DNA from: Natrialbaceae archaeon
Lineage (GTDB): Archaea; Halobacteriota; Halobacteria; Halobacteriales; Natrialbaceae
Assembly (NCBI GenBank): GCA_003552325.1
Contig: PUKM01000133.1
Span: 1 to 20,626, forward strand
Reading direction: 5' to 3'
DNA: 20,626 nt
A program made the position numbers and the translations under genes. The notes beneath the pieces are model-generated. The model searched no databases. It was not told where the DNA came from and was given only the letters and a program-made list of their open reading frames with translations. Positions 7,798 through 15,572 of this stretch are shown here, one piece after another (position 1 is the first letter of the stretch; every line of letters starts with the position of its first letter).

Positions 7798-7959
7798 TCA
7801 GGATCGAAGCCACGCTCGAGGGTGCTTCTCTCGCAGGTGTGGTTGATAGCGTTTGATGAGCGCGGGGTAGTTGCTGTCGACGGCGTACCACTGACAGTGT
7901 GGGCAACCGCGTTCGACGGTATCATCGGCTGAACGGACGTACGTTTGGGTGCGTCGCAT
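7798..7959 (-). CDS. Small C2H2 zinc-finger protein (53 aa)
   Basis: 53-aa protein from ATG 7959 to TGA 7798: it starts MRRTQTYVRSADDTVERG and ends HPRAWLRS. It contains one classic C2H2 zinc-finger pattern: C19-x2-C22, then 18 residues, then H41-x4-H46, with aromatic residues (W24, Y25, Y38) between the pairs. Small single-finger proteins of this kind are common and poorly characterised in haloarchaea; roles in regulation or protein interaction are inferred. No Shine-Dalgarno or clear TATA box is visible close to the start. It stands alone between the convergent dehydrogenase gene and a divergent small gene. Its length explains why automatic calls with a 60-codon cut-off would miss it. Confidence 0.75.
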   Translation of the reverse strand: MRRTQTYVRSADDTVERGCPHCQWYAVDSNYPALIKRYQPHLREKHPRAWLRS

Positions 7960-8073
7960 AGGGAAATCGGATCGGCGGGTGGAGGGCCAATCTGTCCACC
8001 CATCGCTACCGGCACGTTATGAATCTGTTGGCCTCAGGACGGCACGGAAACACGATGGGTGGGAGGAACGCGT

Positions 8074-8268
8074 ATGCTGGTTGGCGTCGTATCCGGACGC
8101 ATGTGCCAATACTGCACCTACGCGTTCACCGACGGCTGGAGCCAGTTGCTCGAGTACGACGAGGTCTACCAGAACGCCGTGGCCAAACCGACGACGCAGT
8201 CGACACACGGATTTCACGAGAGCTGGGACGAGTTACGCGAGGATCTGGGCCTCGCATCTGAGGGGTAA
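8074..8268 (+). CDS. Small acidic CxxC protein, family not recognised
   Basis: 64-aa protein from ATG 8074 (or 55 aa from ATG 8101, beginning MCQYCTYAFTDGW). The downstream part has strong GC3 bias and about 18% Asp+Glu, as expected of a haloarchaeal gene. It contains one CxxC pair (CQYC), aromatic residues, and an acidic helical tail (WDELREDLGLASEG). A Shine-Dalgarno-like GGAGG at 8062-8066, seven bases before 8074, favours the longer form; the MCQYC start of the shorter form looks more natural for a metal-binding mini-protein. With only one Cys pair plus two His (HGFH) further on, a zinc site is possible but unproven. It is divergent from the C2H2 mini-protein 114 bp away. Confidence 0.55.
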   Translation: MLVGVVSGRMCQYCTYAFTDGWSQLLEYDEVYQNAVAKPTTQSTHGFHESWDELREDLGLASEG

Positions 8269-8399
8269 CGCGAGACCTCTACGGTCCGATCAGTCGGTAT
8301 GTAGCGTCCAATTGTCTTTTCGGACACGCGAACTGAGGGACGCGAGAAGGCTGGCCACGCCACTCCCGCGTGCTACGGCCTTGCCTCCCACGTCACAAC

Positions 8400-9377
8400 T
8401 CAGTCCTTATGTTTCGCGGGCCAACGCGGCGTTTTTGGGGCCTCAATTCGCTCGAGGTGGTCCGTTGTGAGCGACACCTCGAGGGCACCCACGTTCTCCT
8501 CGAGGTGGGCAATCGATCGAGGGCCGATGATCGGCGAATCGACCACGGGTTTGTGCAACAACCAGCTGATGGCGACCTGGGCGGGCGAAAACCCGGTTTC
8601 GTCGGCAATCGCTTCGATTTCCTCGAGGACGGCCCAGTTCTCGGGTGTGAAACGGTTAGCCGTGTACTCATCAGTGCCGGCGCGCAGGTCACTGTCGGGG
8701 TCCTCGTCTCGGCCGTACTTTCCGGTCAGAAAGCCACCAGCGAGTGGTGACCAGGGAATCACGCCGACGTTTTCGGCGGCACACACTGGAAGCAGATTGG
8801 CCTCTTCGTGGCGGTCGACGGCGTTGTACTCCGGCTGCATACAGACGAACCGTTCGCGGTTCTCGAGGTCGGCCGTGTAGAGTGCTTTGGTGAACTCGTA
8901 GGCCGTCATCGTGCTCGCACCGACGTACCGAACGAGCCCCTGGTCGATCAGCGAGTCGAGTGCCTGGATCGTCTCTTCGATCGGGGTGTGCTCGTCCCAG
9001 CGATGAATCTGATAGAGATCGATGTAGTCCGTTCCGAGCCGCTCGAGGCTCGCGTGACACTGGTCGAAGATGTGCTTGCGCGAGAGCCCCTGGCGGTTCG
9101 GTCCGTCACCCATCTCCCCAAACACCTTCGTCGCGATCACGAGTTCGTCACGGGTGTACGACTCGAGGGCTCGTCCGACGATTTCCTCGCTTTCCCCACG
9201 CGAGTAGACGTTGGCCGTATCGAAGAAGTTGATCCCCAGCTCGAGGGCCCGTTCGATGATCGCGACCGAAGCCGCCTCATCGTCGAGCATCCAGGGTTCT
9301 CCGCTGCCGAAATTCATACACCCGAGACAGAGCCGAGAGACCTCGAGTCCCGTCGAGCCGAGTCTGGTGTAGTCCAT
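8400..9377 (-). CDS. Aldo/keto reductase
   Basis: 325-aa NADPH-dependent oxidoreductase of the aldo/keto reductase superfamily, with a (beta/alpha)8 barrel and the usual length. It starts MDYTRLGSTGLEVSRLCLG, the standard family N-terminus, so 9377 was chosen over the in-frame ATGs at 9410 and 9485. The catalytic tetrad is visible: D53 and Y58 in FFDTANVYSRG, K84 in VIATKVFG, and H125 in DLYQIHRWDEHTP. The cofactor region near the C-terminus has SPIIGPRSIAHLEENV. The pattern SRLCLGCMNFG plus NVYSRGESEEIVG resembles the YajO/GPR-like bacterial and haloarchaeal group. The substrate cannot be assigned. It is divergent from aIF1A, with a 150-bp gap. Confidence 0.92.
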   Translation of the reverse strand: MDYTRLGSTGLEVSRLCLGCMNFGSGEPWMLDDEAASVAIIERALELGINFFDTANVYSRGESEEIVGRALESYTRDELVIATKVFGEMGDGPNRQGLSRKHIFDQCHASLERLGTDYIDLYQIHRWDEHTPIEETIQALDSLIDQGLVRYVGASTMTAYEFTKALYTADLENRERFVCMQPEYNAVDRHEEANLLPVCAAENVGVIPWSPLAGGFLTGKYGRDEDPDSDLRAGTDEYTANRFTPENWAVLEEIEAIADETGFSPAQVAISWLLHKPVVDSPIIGPRSIAHLEENVGALEVSLTTDHLERIEAPKTPRWPAKHKD

Positions 9378-9495
9378 GTCGTCGACGGAGCCAATGGCGC
9401 GTGCAACCATGGCCCGAGTATCGGTTGCGGGACGCAAGTATCCACCCGGTGACGGCAATCGAACCCTCCCGTCATACGATATCACGTCTCACCGA

Positions 9496-9504
9496 TAGAT
9501 TATA
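9496..9504 (+). promoter_or_regulatory. TATA box for leaderless aIF1A transcript
   Basis: The plus strand reads TAGATTATACGG here, with its core centred near 9501. That is 26-27 bp before the GTG at 9528, the spacing that places the transcription start on the start codon itself. Confidence 0.6.
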
Positions 9505-9527
9505 CGGCTGGAGTTCGTAGGGAGAGT

Positions 9528-9812
9528 GTGAGCGAAGAGTCCCAGCGACGCAATCTCAGAATGCCAAACGACGACGAAGTATTCGCCGTCGTGACAGAAC
9601 ATCTCGGCGGCAACCACGTCCGCCTCCAGTGTGAAGACGGCAAAACCCGTCTTGGCCGCATTCCCGGCCGGATGAAATACCGCACCTGGATCAACGAGGA
9701 CGACATCGTCGTCGCCGAGCCCTGGGATTGGCAAGACGAGAAAGCAACCATCGAATGGCGCTACACCGGCCAGGATGCCGACCAGTTGCGCCGCGAAGGC
9801 CACATCGACTGA
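9528..9812 (+). CDS. eif1A: Translation initiation factor aIF1A (eIF-1A)
   Basis: 94-aa archaeal initiation factor with an S1-like OB fold, which binds the 30S A site and helps mRNA scanning and start-codon selection. Core motifs are EVFAVVTEHLGGNHVRLQCEDGK, GRIPGRMKYRTWINEDDIV and VAEPWDWQDEKA, typical of aIF1A. The family length (95-100 aa) is matched with the GTG at 9528; an internal ATG at 9561 would cut off the basic N-terminal tail (SQRRNLR). The leaderless GTG start is supported by the TATA box 26-27 bp upstream. It converges with glmS, 84 bp away. Confidence 0.96.
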   Translation: MSEESQRRNLRMPNDDEVFAVVTEHLGGNHVRLQCEDGKTRLGRIPGRMKYRTWINEDDIVVAEPWDWQDEKATIEWRYTGQDADQLRREGHID

Positions 9813-9839
9813 GCAGTTTATTACCTGCGCGGTTCTCGA

Positions 9840-9874
9840 GGTGACCCGTCCACGAGCGACTGTTATCGGTCACC
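9840..9874. terminator. Inverted repeat between convergent aIF1A and glmS
   Basis: GGTGACC (9840-9846) pairs with GGTCACC (9868-9874) across a 21-base loop in the 84-bp gap between two convergent stop codons. It could mark transcript ends for either strand. There is no good T-tract, so this is a weak call. Confidence 0.25.
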
Positions 9875-9896
9875 GTCGGTAGAGACAGGGTACACC

Positions 9897-11711
9897 TTAC
9901 TGCACAGTGACGCTTTTCGCGAGATTCCGGGGCTTATCGATCGCCCGCTCGAGGCCGGCAGCCGCGTGATACGAGAGCAGTTGTAACTGAACGTTCGCGA
10001 GCAAGCCAGCCAGTTCCGGCGTGACGTCAGGGATAGGCAGGTGAGCGTCGGCGATCGTCGTCGCCTGGTGGTCTTCAGGACAGACGGCGATGAGCGGGGC
10101 CCCACGAGTCTGTGCCTCTTCGGCATTGTTGAGCACCTTGGTATCTTCCTGGCCAGTAAAGACGGCGATCACCGGCGTATCTGGGGTAACGAGTGCTAGC
10201 GGTCCGTGTTTCAACTCACCCGACGCAAAGCCTTCGGCGTGTTCGTACGTGATCTCCTTGAACTTCAACGCCCCCTCGAGCGCCACGGGGAACCCGAGTC
10301 CCCGGCCGATGAAGAAGTACGACTGGCAGCCGAGATACTGCGTTGCCAGGCGTCTCCCATCCGTGGTCTCGAGGACGCGCTCGACGGCGTCGGGGAACGA
10401 CTGCAGGTCAGCGAGGAGGGCCTCGAGGTTCGCCAACGACGCGCCAGTGAGATCCTGGCTGAGCCGTTGAGCGAGCAACAGCAACATGACGGCCTGTGAG
10501 GAGAACGTCTTCGTCGCGGCCACGCCGATTTCCGGCCCAGCGCGAATCAACAGCACGTCATCGGCGACTCTGGTTGCCGTCGACCCAACGACGTTGGTCA
10601 CGGTGAGTACCCGTGCGCCCTGGTCCCGGGCGTGGCGCATCGCCGAGAGCGTGTCTGCGGTTTCGCCACTCTGTGTGACCGCAATGACCAGCGTGTGCTC
10701 GTCTGCCGGCGGCGCACTCACCTCGTACTCGTTTGCGAGATGCGTGGTCGTCGGAATCCCCGCGTTGTTCATCGCAATCGAGCCGTACAACCCGGCGTGA
10801 TAGGAGGTGCCACAGGCGATGAACTGCACGCGCTCGATGTCGGTGAACGTCCCCGGCGGGAAGTGCTCGAGAGTCACGTCGTGGGCATCGTGATCGAGTC
10901 GGCCCTCGAGGGCCTGGGCCAACGACGTCGGTTGCTCGTGGATCTCTTTGTGCATGAAGTGATCGAACTCCCCTTTCCCCGCCTGTTCGGGGTCCCACTC
11001 GACCGTCTCCGGTCGGCGGTCGATCGCGTTCCCAGCGAGATCGGTAAACTCGATGCCATCGGGCCGAACGACGACGACGTCACCGTCCTCGAGATAGACC
11101 ACGTCGTCGGTGTACTCGAGAAACGCGGGGACGTCACTGGCGAGGAAGAACCCGTCTTCGTCGAGGCCAACGACGAGTGGAGAGCCCTGTCTCGCCGCGT
11201 AGAGGACGTGTTCGCCCGCGAGCATCGCCGTGACCGCGTAGCTCCCCTCGAGATCCTCGATGGCGGCGCGGAACGCTGCTTCCGGTTCCAGCCCCTCGTC
11301 GAGATACTGTTGGATGAGGTGGGGGATCACCTCGGTGTCGGTGTCACTGGTAAAGGTGTGGCCCGCTGCCCGCAGTGACTCCTTCAGGGAGGCATAGTTT
11401 TCGATGATGCCGTTGTGAACGACGGCGACGTCTCGCGTCGAATCGGTGTGTGGGTGGGCGTTTTCGTCCGTTGGCGGCCCGTGGGTACTCCAGCGGGTGT
11501 GTCCGATGCCGACTTCTCCATCGAGAGAACCGTAATCGAGTGCGTGTTTGAGCTCAGTGACCTTCCCCGATCGCTTCTCGACTTTGATTCCGGCTCCGTT
11601 CTGAATCGCGACACCAGCGGAGTCGTAGCCACGGTACTCGAGGTTCTCGAGACCAGTCACGAGGGACTCGATCGCATCGTCACGCCCTACGCGGCCGATA
11701 ATTCCACACAT
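9897..11711 (-). CDS. glmS: Glutamine--fructose-6-phosphate aminotransferase (isomerizing)
   Basis: 604-aa enzyme that makes glucosamine-6-phosphate from fructose-6-phosphate and glutamine, the first step to UDP-GlcNAc used in archaeal N-glycans and S-layer sugars. The N-terminal class II glutaminase starts MCGIIG, with the catalytic Cys2 exposed after Met removal, then LEYRGYDSAG and RWSTHGPPTDENAHPH (R73-H88). Two SIS sugar-isomerase domains follow (about 285-410 with ACGTSYHAG and TQSGETADTL; about 455-590 with GRGLGFPVALEGALKFKEI and HAEGF). It ends DKPRNLAKSVTVQ; the usual last residue is Glu, here Gln. The ATG at 11711 is fixed by the obligatory Cys2; an in-frame ATG at 11753 would block the active site. 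No TATA box lies at the leaderless position, so the leader may be longer (an ACTATAG-like box lies near 11850). Confidence 0.97.
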   Translation of the reverse strand: MCGIIGRVGRDDAIESLVTGLENLEYRGYDSAGVAIQNGAGIKVEKRSGKVTELKHALDYGSLDGEVGIGHTRWSTHGPPTDENAHPHTDSTRDVAVVHNGIIENYASLKESLRAAGHTFTSDTDTEVIPHLIQQYLDEGLEPEAAFRAAIEDLEGSYAVTAMLAGEHVLYAARQGSPLVVGLDEDGFFLASDVPAFLEYTDDVVYLEDGDVVVVRPDGIEFTDLAGNAIDRRPETVEWDPEQAGKGEFDHFMHKEIHEQPTSLAQALEGRLDHDAHDVTLEHFPPGTFTDIERVQFIACGTSYHAGLYGSIAMNNAGIPTTTHLANEYEVSAPPADEHTLVIAVTQSGETADTLSAMRHARDQGARVLTVTNVVGSTATRVADDVLLIRAGPEIGVAATKTFSSQAVMLLLLAQRLSQDLTGASLANLEALLADLQSFPDAVERVLETTDGRRLATQYLGCQSYFFIGRGLGFPVALEGALKFKEITYEHAEGFASGELKHGPLALVTPDTPVIAVFTGQEDTKVLNNAEEAQTRGAPLIAVCPEDHQATTIADAHLPIPDVTPELAGLLANVQLQLLSYHAAAGLERAIDKPRNLAKSVTVQ

Positions 11712-12432
11712 CAGAGAGACACCCCTGGTTGCACGACTCGCCAGCGCGTACATGAGGGCGCCACAGTCGACCGCCGCCAGTTCTCGCTGACAGCGTTTGC
11801 GTCCGGTTCACGGGAGGCAGACATACCCACAGCAATTCCGTCCAATCCCATTACTATAGATCGGCTAACGGCGGTGATAGTCACGGCGTACTCGGTGGCG
11901 ACACCCGTCTGCACCGAAGAGACAAACCGGTCAATCGCACTCGAGATCGGCCCCAAACCACTGCATTCGGGGACTGTACTGATCGACCTGGTGTCGGTCG
12001 TGGGGAGGGACTCCGCACGCGTCAGCAGGACCAACTCGGAGAGACTCCCCGTCCAGATACGGCCGACGGTATCCGTCCACCCGCTGGTGACACTGAAACA
12101 GGCCGAGACTACAGGTTGTTTGGGAACCACTACACACGCCTCAACCATCCCGTAGCCCCTTAGACAGGCAGTTCGCCACGTTAAGCCGGATCGAAGTCAG
12201 TTCACGGGCCGACGCTCGAGCAGAAGCCAAACCACACGCCAAATCGAGTCTGTTGGGGGGCCACAGACTGAATCCGCACCTCCATGGCAACGACGTCAAG
12301 CAGCCAACGAAAACCACAGATATCCACAACGTATAAGAAACCCACGCGCATTTGCCAATAGCAAGCAGTATCGACACCGACGAGAATCACACTCTATAAA
12401 AAGTCCAGCCGACACCCCAATTACAGCTACCA
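11712..12432. other. Long divergent intergenic region, no convincing gene
   Basis: This 721-bp region lies between glmS (leftward) and the antiporter (rightward). Frames on both strands across 11711-12155 have low acidity (about 8% Asp+Glu in the minus-strand one) and poor codon bias, so they are judged non-coding. Visible elements are a CTATAG-containing box near 11855-11860, a 7-bp perfect hairpin (AGTCTGT 12247-12253 with ACAGACT 12263-12269), a TATA-like CGTATAAG near 12330, and the strong TATA at 12395-12402. The lower GC of 12280-12400 fits regulatory DNA. Confidence 0.5.
12395..12402 (+). promoter_or_regulatory. TATA box of the antiporter gene
   Basis: TATAAAAA is a near-perfect archaeal TATA element. 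It is centred about 27 bp before 12425, which puts the transcription start about 8 nt before the GTG at 12433. Confidence 0.65.
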
Positions 12433-14508
12433 GTGTCTCTCCTATCCGCGTTTTTTACGCTCGCATCGTCGCCAGTGAGTGTCTCCCTCGAGGAACCGGT
12501 CCTCGTGTTCACCATCGCGATGTTCGTCTTTCTGGCTGGACCGCTACTCGTCAAACGGTTCGGCCAACCGGGCATCGTCGGCATCGTCGTCTTTGGCGCA
12601 CTCATCGGACCGGACGCCCTCGAGATCGTCGAACACACCGATGCGATCGAGCTGCTCGGAGAGGTCGGCCTGATCTACCTGCTATTTACCGTCGGCCTCG
12701 AGTTGGACCTCCAGGGATTCAAAGACGCGCCCGAAAACGCGGCCCTCTTCGGGCTCGCGAGTTTCTTCCTGCCGTTTATCCTGGGGACCGTCGCGACGAT
12801 GACGATTCTGGGCTTTGCGTTACTGCCAGCGCTCTTGCTTTCGGCGGTGTTCGCTTCCCACACGTTGCTCGCGTACCCGGTCGTCAACCGGCTCAACGTC
12901 ACGAAAAACAGAGCCGTCACCGCGGTCTTCGGCGGGATCCTGTTTACCGATACGCTCGCCCTCATCGTCTTGGCCATCGTCACTGGCGCTATCGACGGCG
13001 ACATCACCGTCTGGCTGTTCGTCCAGGTCTTTGGATACCTGGCGATCCTCTTCGGGGCAATCTGGTTCATCGTGCCGCCGCTTTCCCGCCGGTTCTTCCA
13101 GACGTTTAGCCAGGAGAGTTACTTCGAGTTCCTGTTCGTGATGGTCGCGATTTTCGCCGCAGCGAGTCTCGCCGAACTACTGGACATCGCCCCCATTCTG
13201 GGCGCGTTCGTCGCCGGAATCGCCCTCAACCGACTGATTCCACAGGGCGGCACGTTGATGAACCGCATCGAGTTCGTCGGTAACGCCTTTTTCATCCCAT
13301 TTTTCCTGTTACACGTCGGGATGCTCGTCAATCCCACCGTTATCTTCGCTGGACCGACGACGCTGCAGTATGCCGCGGTCATCATTATCGTCATGGTCGC
13401 GACCAAAGCCGCCGCTGCATGGCTCGTGTCCGCGATTCAAGGGTACGACGCAAACGAACGCGGGGTTATCTTCGGGCTCTCGACTGGACAGGCAGCGGCC
13501 GCCCTCGCGATCACGCTCGTCGGTGTTGACGCCGGCGTCTTCGACGAGCAGGTGTTGAACGCGGTCGTCCTGTTGTTGCTCGTCACCGCCTTGCTCAGCC
13601 CGTGGCTCACCGAACGTGCCGCGACCCGTCTCGCCCTCGAGCGACAGGTGGAAGGTGGCGAAGACAGCACGCTCGACCCCAACATCCTCTTGCCGCTGTC
13701 TCACGCCGCTGAAATGCAAGAACGGCTGCTCGAACTCTCGTTCGTGTTGAAAGGGGACCGTGGCACCGAACCGGTCCACGTGCTGACCGTCATCCAGCGT
13801 GACCAGAACAAACGGACCGAAGAACAAGTCGCCGAAGTGAGAGATGACCTCGACCGAATCGCAGAAATCGGTGGCGCTGCGGAGGTCCCGGTCCACGCCG
13901 AAACCCGCGTGAGCCACAACGTCGCGAGCGGGATCGTCCAGGGAGCCCTCGAGGTGCAGGCCAATCAGATTTTGATGGGGTGGGACGCCAGACAGTCGTT
14001 CAGCCATCGCATCTTCGGGAGCATCATCGACCAGGTACTCGACCGGAGCTCACTCCCCGTGTTAGTCAGCCGCCTCGGTCACCCGATCAACACGACGCGT
14101 CGAATTTTCGTCGTCGTTCCTGCGGGTGCAAATCACCACGAGGGGTTCTACGAAGCCGTCCACATCACGAAACGACTGGCGGCAAGTCTGGGTATTCCGA
14201 TCCACGTCCTCGTCGTCGAAAGCGAAACTGACCAGATCCAAGAGCGGTTCGAACTGGTCGAAGAGGAAGCGAGTGCGACCTTCGATTCGGTTGCGGCCTG
14301 GAGTGAGCTACTTCCGCGCCTTGAGCGAGAAACCGAAGACGATGACCTCATCGTCACGATCGCCCCACGGAAAGGTGACGTGGGCTGGCACGGTGAGTTG
14401 TCTGATCTCCCAGCGCGTTTCGCAGAGTTACCGCCCGCCTCGTTCCTCACGATCCATCCCCGCCAGGGCGAACCGGAGTACGACCGGCGCTACCTGCGGA
14501 TCGAGTAA
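12433..14508 (+). CDS. CPA2-type cation/proton antiporter fused to two Usp-like domains
   Basis: 691-aa protein. Residues about 20-395 form a CPA2 (Kef/NapA-like) antiporter domain with roughly 12-13 helices: FGQPGIVGIVVFGALIGP, then LLFTVGLELDL, then the core-helix motif FTDTLALIV. The paired acidic residues of electrogenic members are Thr172-Asp173 here, closer to the single-Asp electroneutral or K-selective type. After a linker, two cytosolic nucleotide-binding-like Usp domains follow (about 415-555, with MGWDARQSFSHRIFGS; and about 560-690). These probably sense ATP/ADP or stress and gate transport, by analogy with other Usp-fused antiporters. The likely role is K/Na and pH homeostasis. 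The GTG at 12433 fits the TATA box; a GTG at 12475 is an alternative. Confidence 0.9.
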   Translation: MSLLSAFFTLASSPVSVSLEEPVLVFTIAMFVFLAGPLLVKRFGQPGIVGIVVFGALIGPDALEIVEHTDAIELLGEVGLIYLLFTVGLELDLQGFKDAPENAALFGLASFFLPFILGTVATMTILGFALLPALLLSAVFASHTLLAYPVVNRLNVTKNRAVTAVFGGILFTDTLALIVLAIVTGAIDGDITVWLFVQVFGYLAILFGAIWFIVPPLSRRFFQTFSQESYFEFLFVMVAIFAAASLAELLDIAPILGAFVAGIALNRLIPQGGTLMNRIEFVGNAFFIPFFLLHVGMLVNPTVIFAGPTTLQYAAVIIIVMVATKAAAAWLVSAIQGYDANERGVIFGLSTGQAAAALAITLVGVDAGVFDEQVLNAVVLLLLVTALLSPWLTERAATRLALERQVEGGEDSTLDPNILLPLSHAAEMQERLLELSFVLKGDRGTEPVHVLTVIQRDQNKRTEEQVAEVRDDLDRIAEIGGAAEVPVHAETRVSHNVASGIVQGALEVQANQILMGWDARQSFSHRIFGSIIDQVLDRSSLPVLVSRLGHPINTTRRIFVVVPAGANHHEGFYEAVHITKRLAASLGIPIHVLVVESETDQIQERFELVEEEASATFDSVAAWSELLPRLERETEDDDLIVTIAPRKGDVGWHGELSDLPARFAELPPASFLTIHPRQGEPEYDRRYLRIE

Positions 14509-14594
14509 GAAAACGGTGACCAGTTCGAGGACTGGAAACGATGAAGGGGCCTGGAAGGCGGTCTGACCGGGGACAGGCTCACTACTCGAGTGCG

Positions 14595-15284
14595 TTACAA
14601 CGAGGTTTCACACAGTTCGTTCATCGCTCGCCGCAACCGCTGGGAGACAGCGGACTTTGATACGCCAAGTTTCTCGGCGAGTTCGTCCTGTGAGATTCCT
14701 CGAGGAACGTTGAAATACCCCGCCTCGTAGGCAACACTCAGGAGTTCTTCTTGCTTTTCGGTCAACCCGACGACCGTCGGTTCGTCCGGTTTTGCGAGAC
14801 GTAAGTGGTTGACGTGTACTGAAATATCACGGTCATCACACGCCTGATTGAACGCGACTAACCCATCCCGGTCCGGGAATCGGGTCCGGATGACCCACCC
14901 ACTGTGACCGCTCGAGAGCGTCAAAATTCGCCCACCATTGGCCACGATCTGGCTCGTAAACCGGACGGCCAGGTCCGTCAGGGTGGCTCGATAGACGCGT
15001 TTTCGCGGATACTGCTCGACCCGAACCGGATTGGTGACCGTTGGGTCCGCCTCGAGTGCCTGTTCGAGTGCATCAAAGGGGGCAGATTCAGCGACAAAAA
15101 AGACCATCGTCCGCCCATCCTCGAGTTCGCTCCAGTACTCGAGTTCGATTCGGCCTGCAGAGAGCCGTTGGAGGGTCGGTTGCAGGACGAGATCCTCGTG
15201 ATCGAGTTCAATTTCGGCGACGATTCCCGTCGTGGCAAACGAACGTATCGAGCCATGTTCAGGATCAACCGGTTGCGTGCTCAT
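14595..15284 (-). CDS. Bat-type HTH_10 transcriptional regulator
   Basis: 229-aa regulator of the bacterio-opsin-activator class. Residues about 15-160 form the BAT-type sensor region (YWSELEDGRTMVFFVAE, RKRVYRATLTDLAVRF). The C-terminal HTH_10 (174-225) has LTEKQEELLSVAYEAGYF, VPRGISQDELAEKLGVS, and SKSAVSQRLRRAMNEL, a sigma-70-like recognition helix. No PAS, GAF or receiver module is present, so it is a stand-alone output regulator. The ATG at 15284 gives the expected start. TATA-like boxes on the minus strand (GATAAGC near 15328, CTTAATG near 15347) lie upstream, beyond which are two direct repeats (15385-15431) that could be operators. The ligand and regulon are unknown. Confidence 0.88.
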   Translation of the reverse strand: MSTQPVDPEHGSIRSFATTGIVAEIELDHEDLVLQPTLQRLSAGRIELEYWSELEDGRTMVFFVAESAPFDALEQALEADPTVTNPVRVEQYPRKRVYRATLTDLAVRFTSQIVANGGRILTLSSGHSGWVIRTRFPDRDGLVAFNQACDDRDISVHVNHLRLAKPDEPTVVGLTEKQEELLSVAYEAGYFNVPRGISQDELAEKLGVSKSAVSQRLRRAMNELCETSL

Positions 15285-15384
15285 CGATCGATCACCCTTC
15301 GTACAGGAAGGGGCTGGTAATCATCGCTTATCGTTTCGGGGAACATTAAGCGTGCATTTCGACCCCGAGGGCTTGGTGGTGGAT

Positions 15385-15431
15385 GCTAAACTGATTCACC
15401 GAGGTGTGGATGTACGCTAGACTGATTCATC
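15385..15431. repeat. Two 16-bp direct repeats spaced 31 bp apart
   Basis: GCTAAACTGATTCACC (15385-15400) and GCTAGACTGATTCATC (15416-15431) match at 14 of 16 positions, and each is preceded by GGATG. The start-to-start spacing is 31 bp, about three helical turns, so proteins on the two copies would face the same side of the DNA. They lie about 100-150 bp upstream of the HTH_10 gene at 15284, within the 288-bp gap after the 950-aa regulator. The candidate role is an operator or activator site, possibly for one of the two adjacent HTH_10 proteins. Confidence 0.6.
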
Positions 15432-15572
15432 CATCAGGAACGACGACGAGTAAGAACTAGTGAACGATGGTTCGCTCAAGGTTCGTAGTCAGGGATTACG
15501 GGGGAGAGTAACCATTGCTTTCGATGCCAAGGCGGGCGTTTCCGGGTTGGTACCCCAGGAGACCAAACCGAA

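Noticed and set aside
11711..12148. A 145-codon minus-strand frame ending in TGATG overlap with the glmS start
   Set aside because: The overlap looks like translational coupling, but only about 8% of residues are Asp/Glu, codon bias fades along the frame, and no family motif is visible. It is most likely a chance frame in the glmS leader.
11415..12155. A 246-codon plus-strand frame across the glmS start
   Set aside because: More than a third of it is antisense to the conserved glutaminase domain of glmS, and the rest has the composition of non-coding DNA. It is a shadow of glmS coding bias.
12141..12377. Hydrophobic 78-codon minus-strand frame upstream of the antiporter
   Set aside because: It is rich in Cys, Trp and Arg with weak GC3 bias. 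It lies in promoter DNA and overlaps the hairpin and TATA-like elements there.
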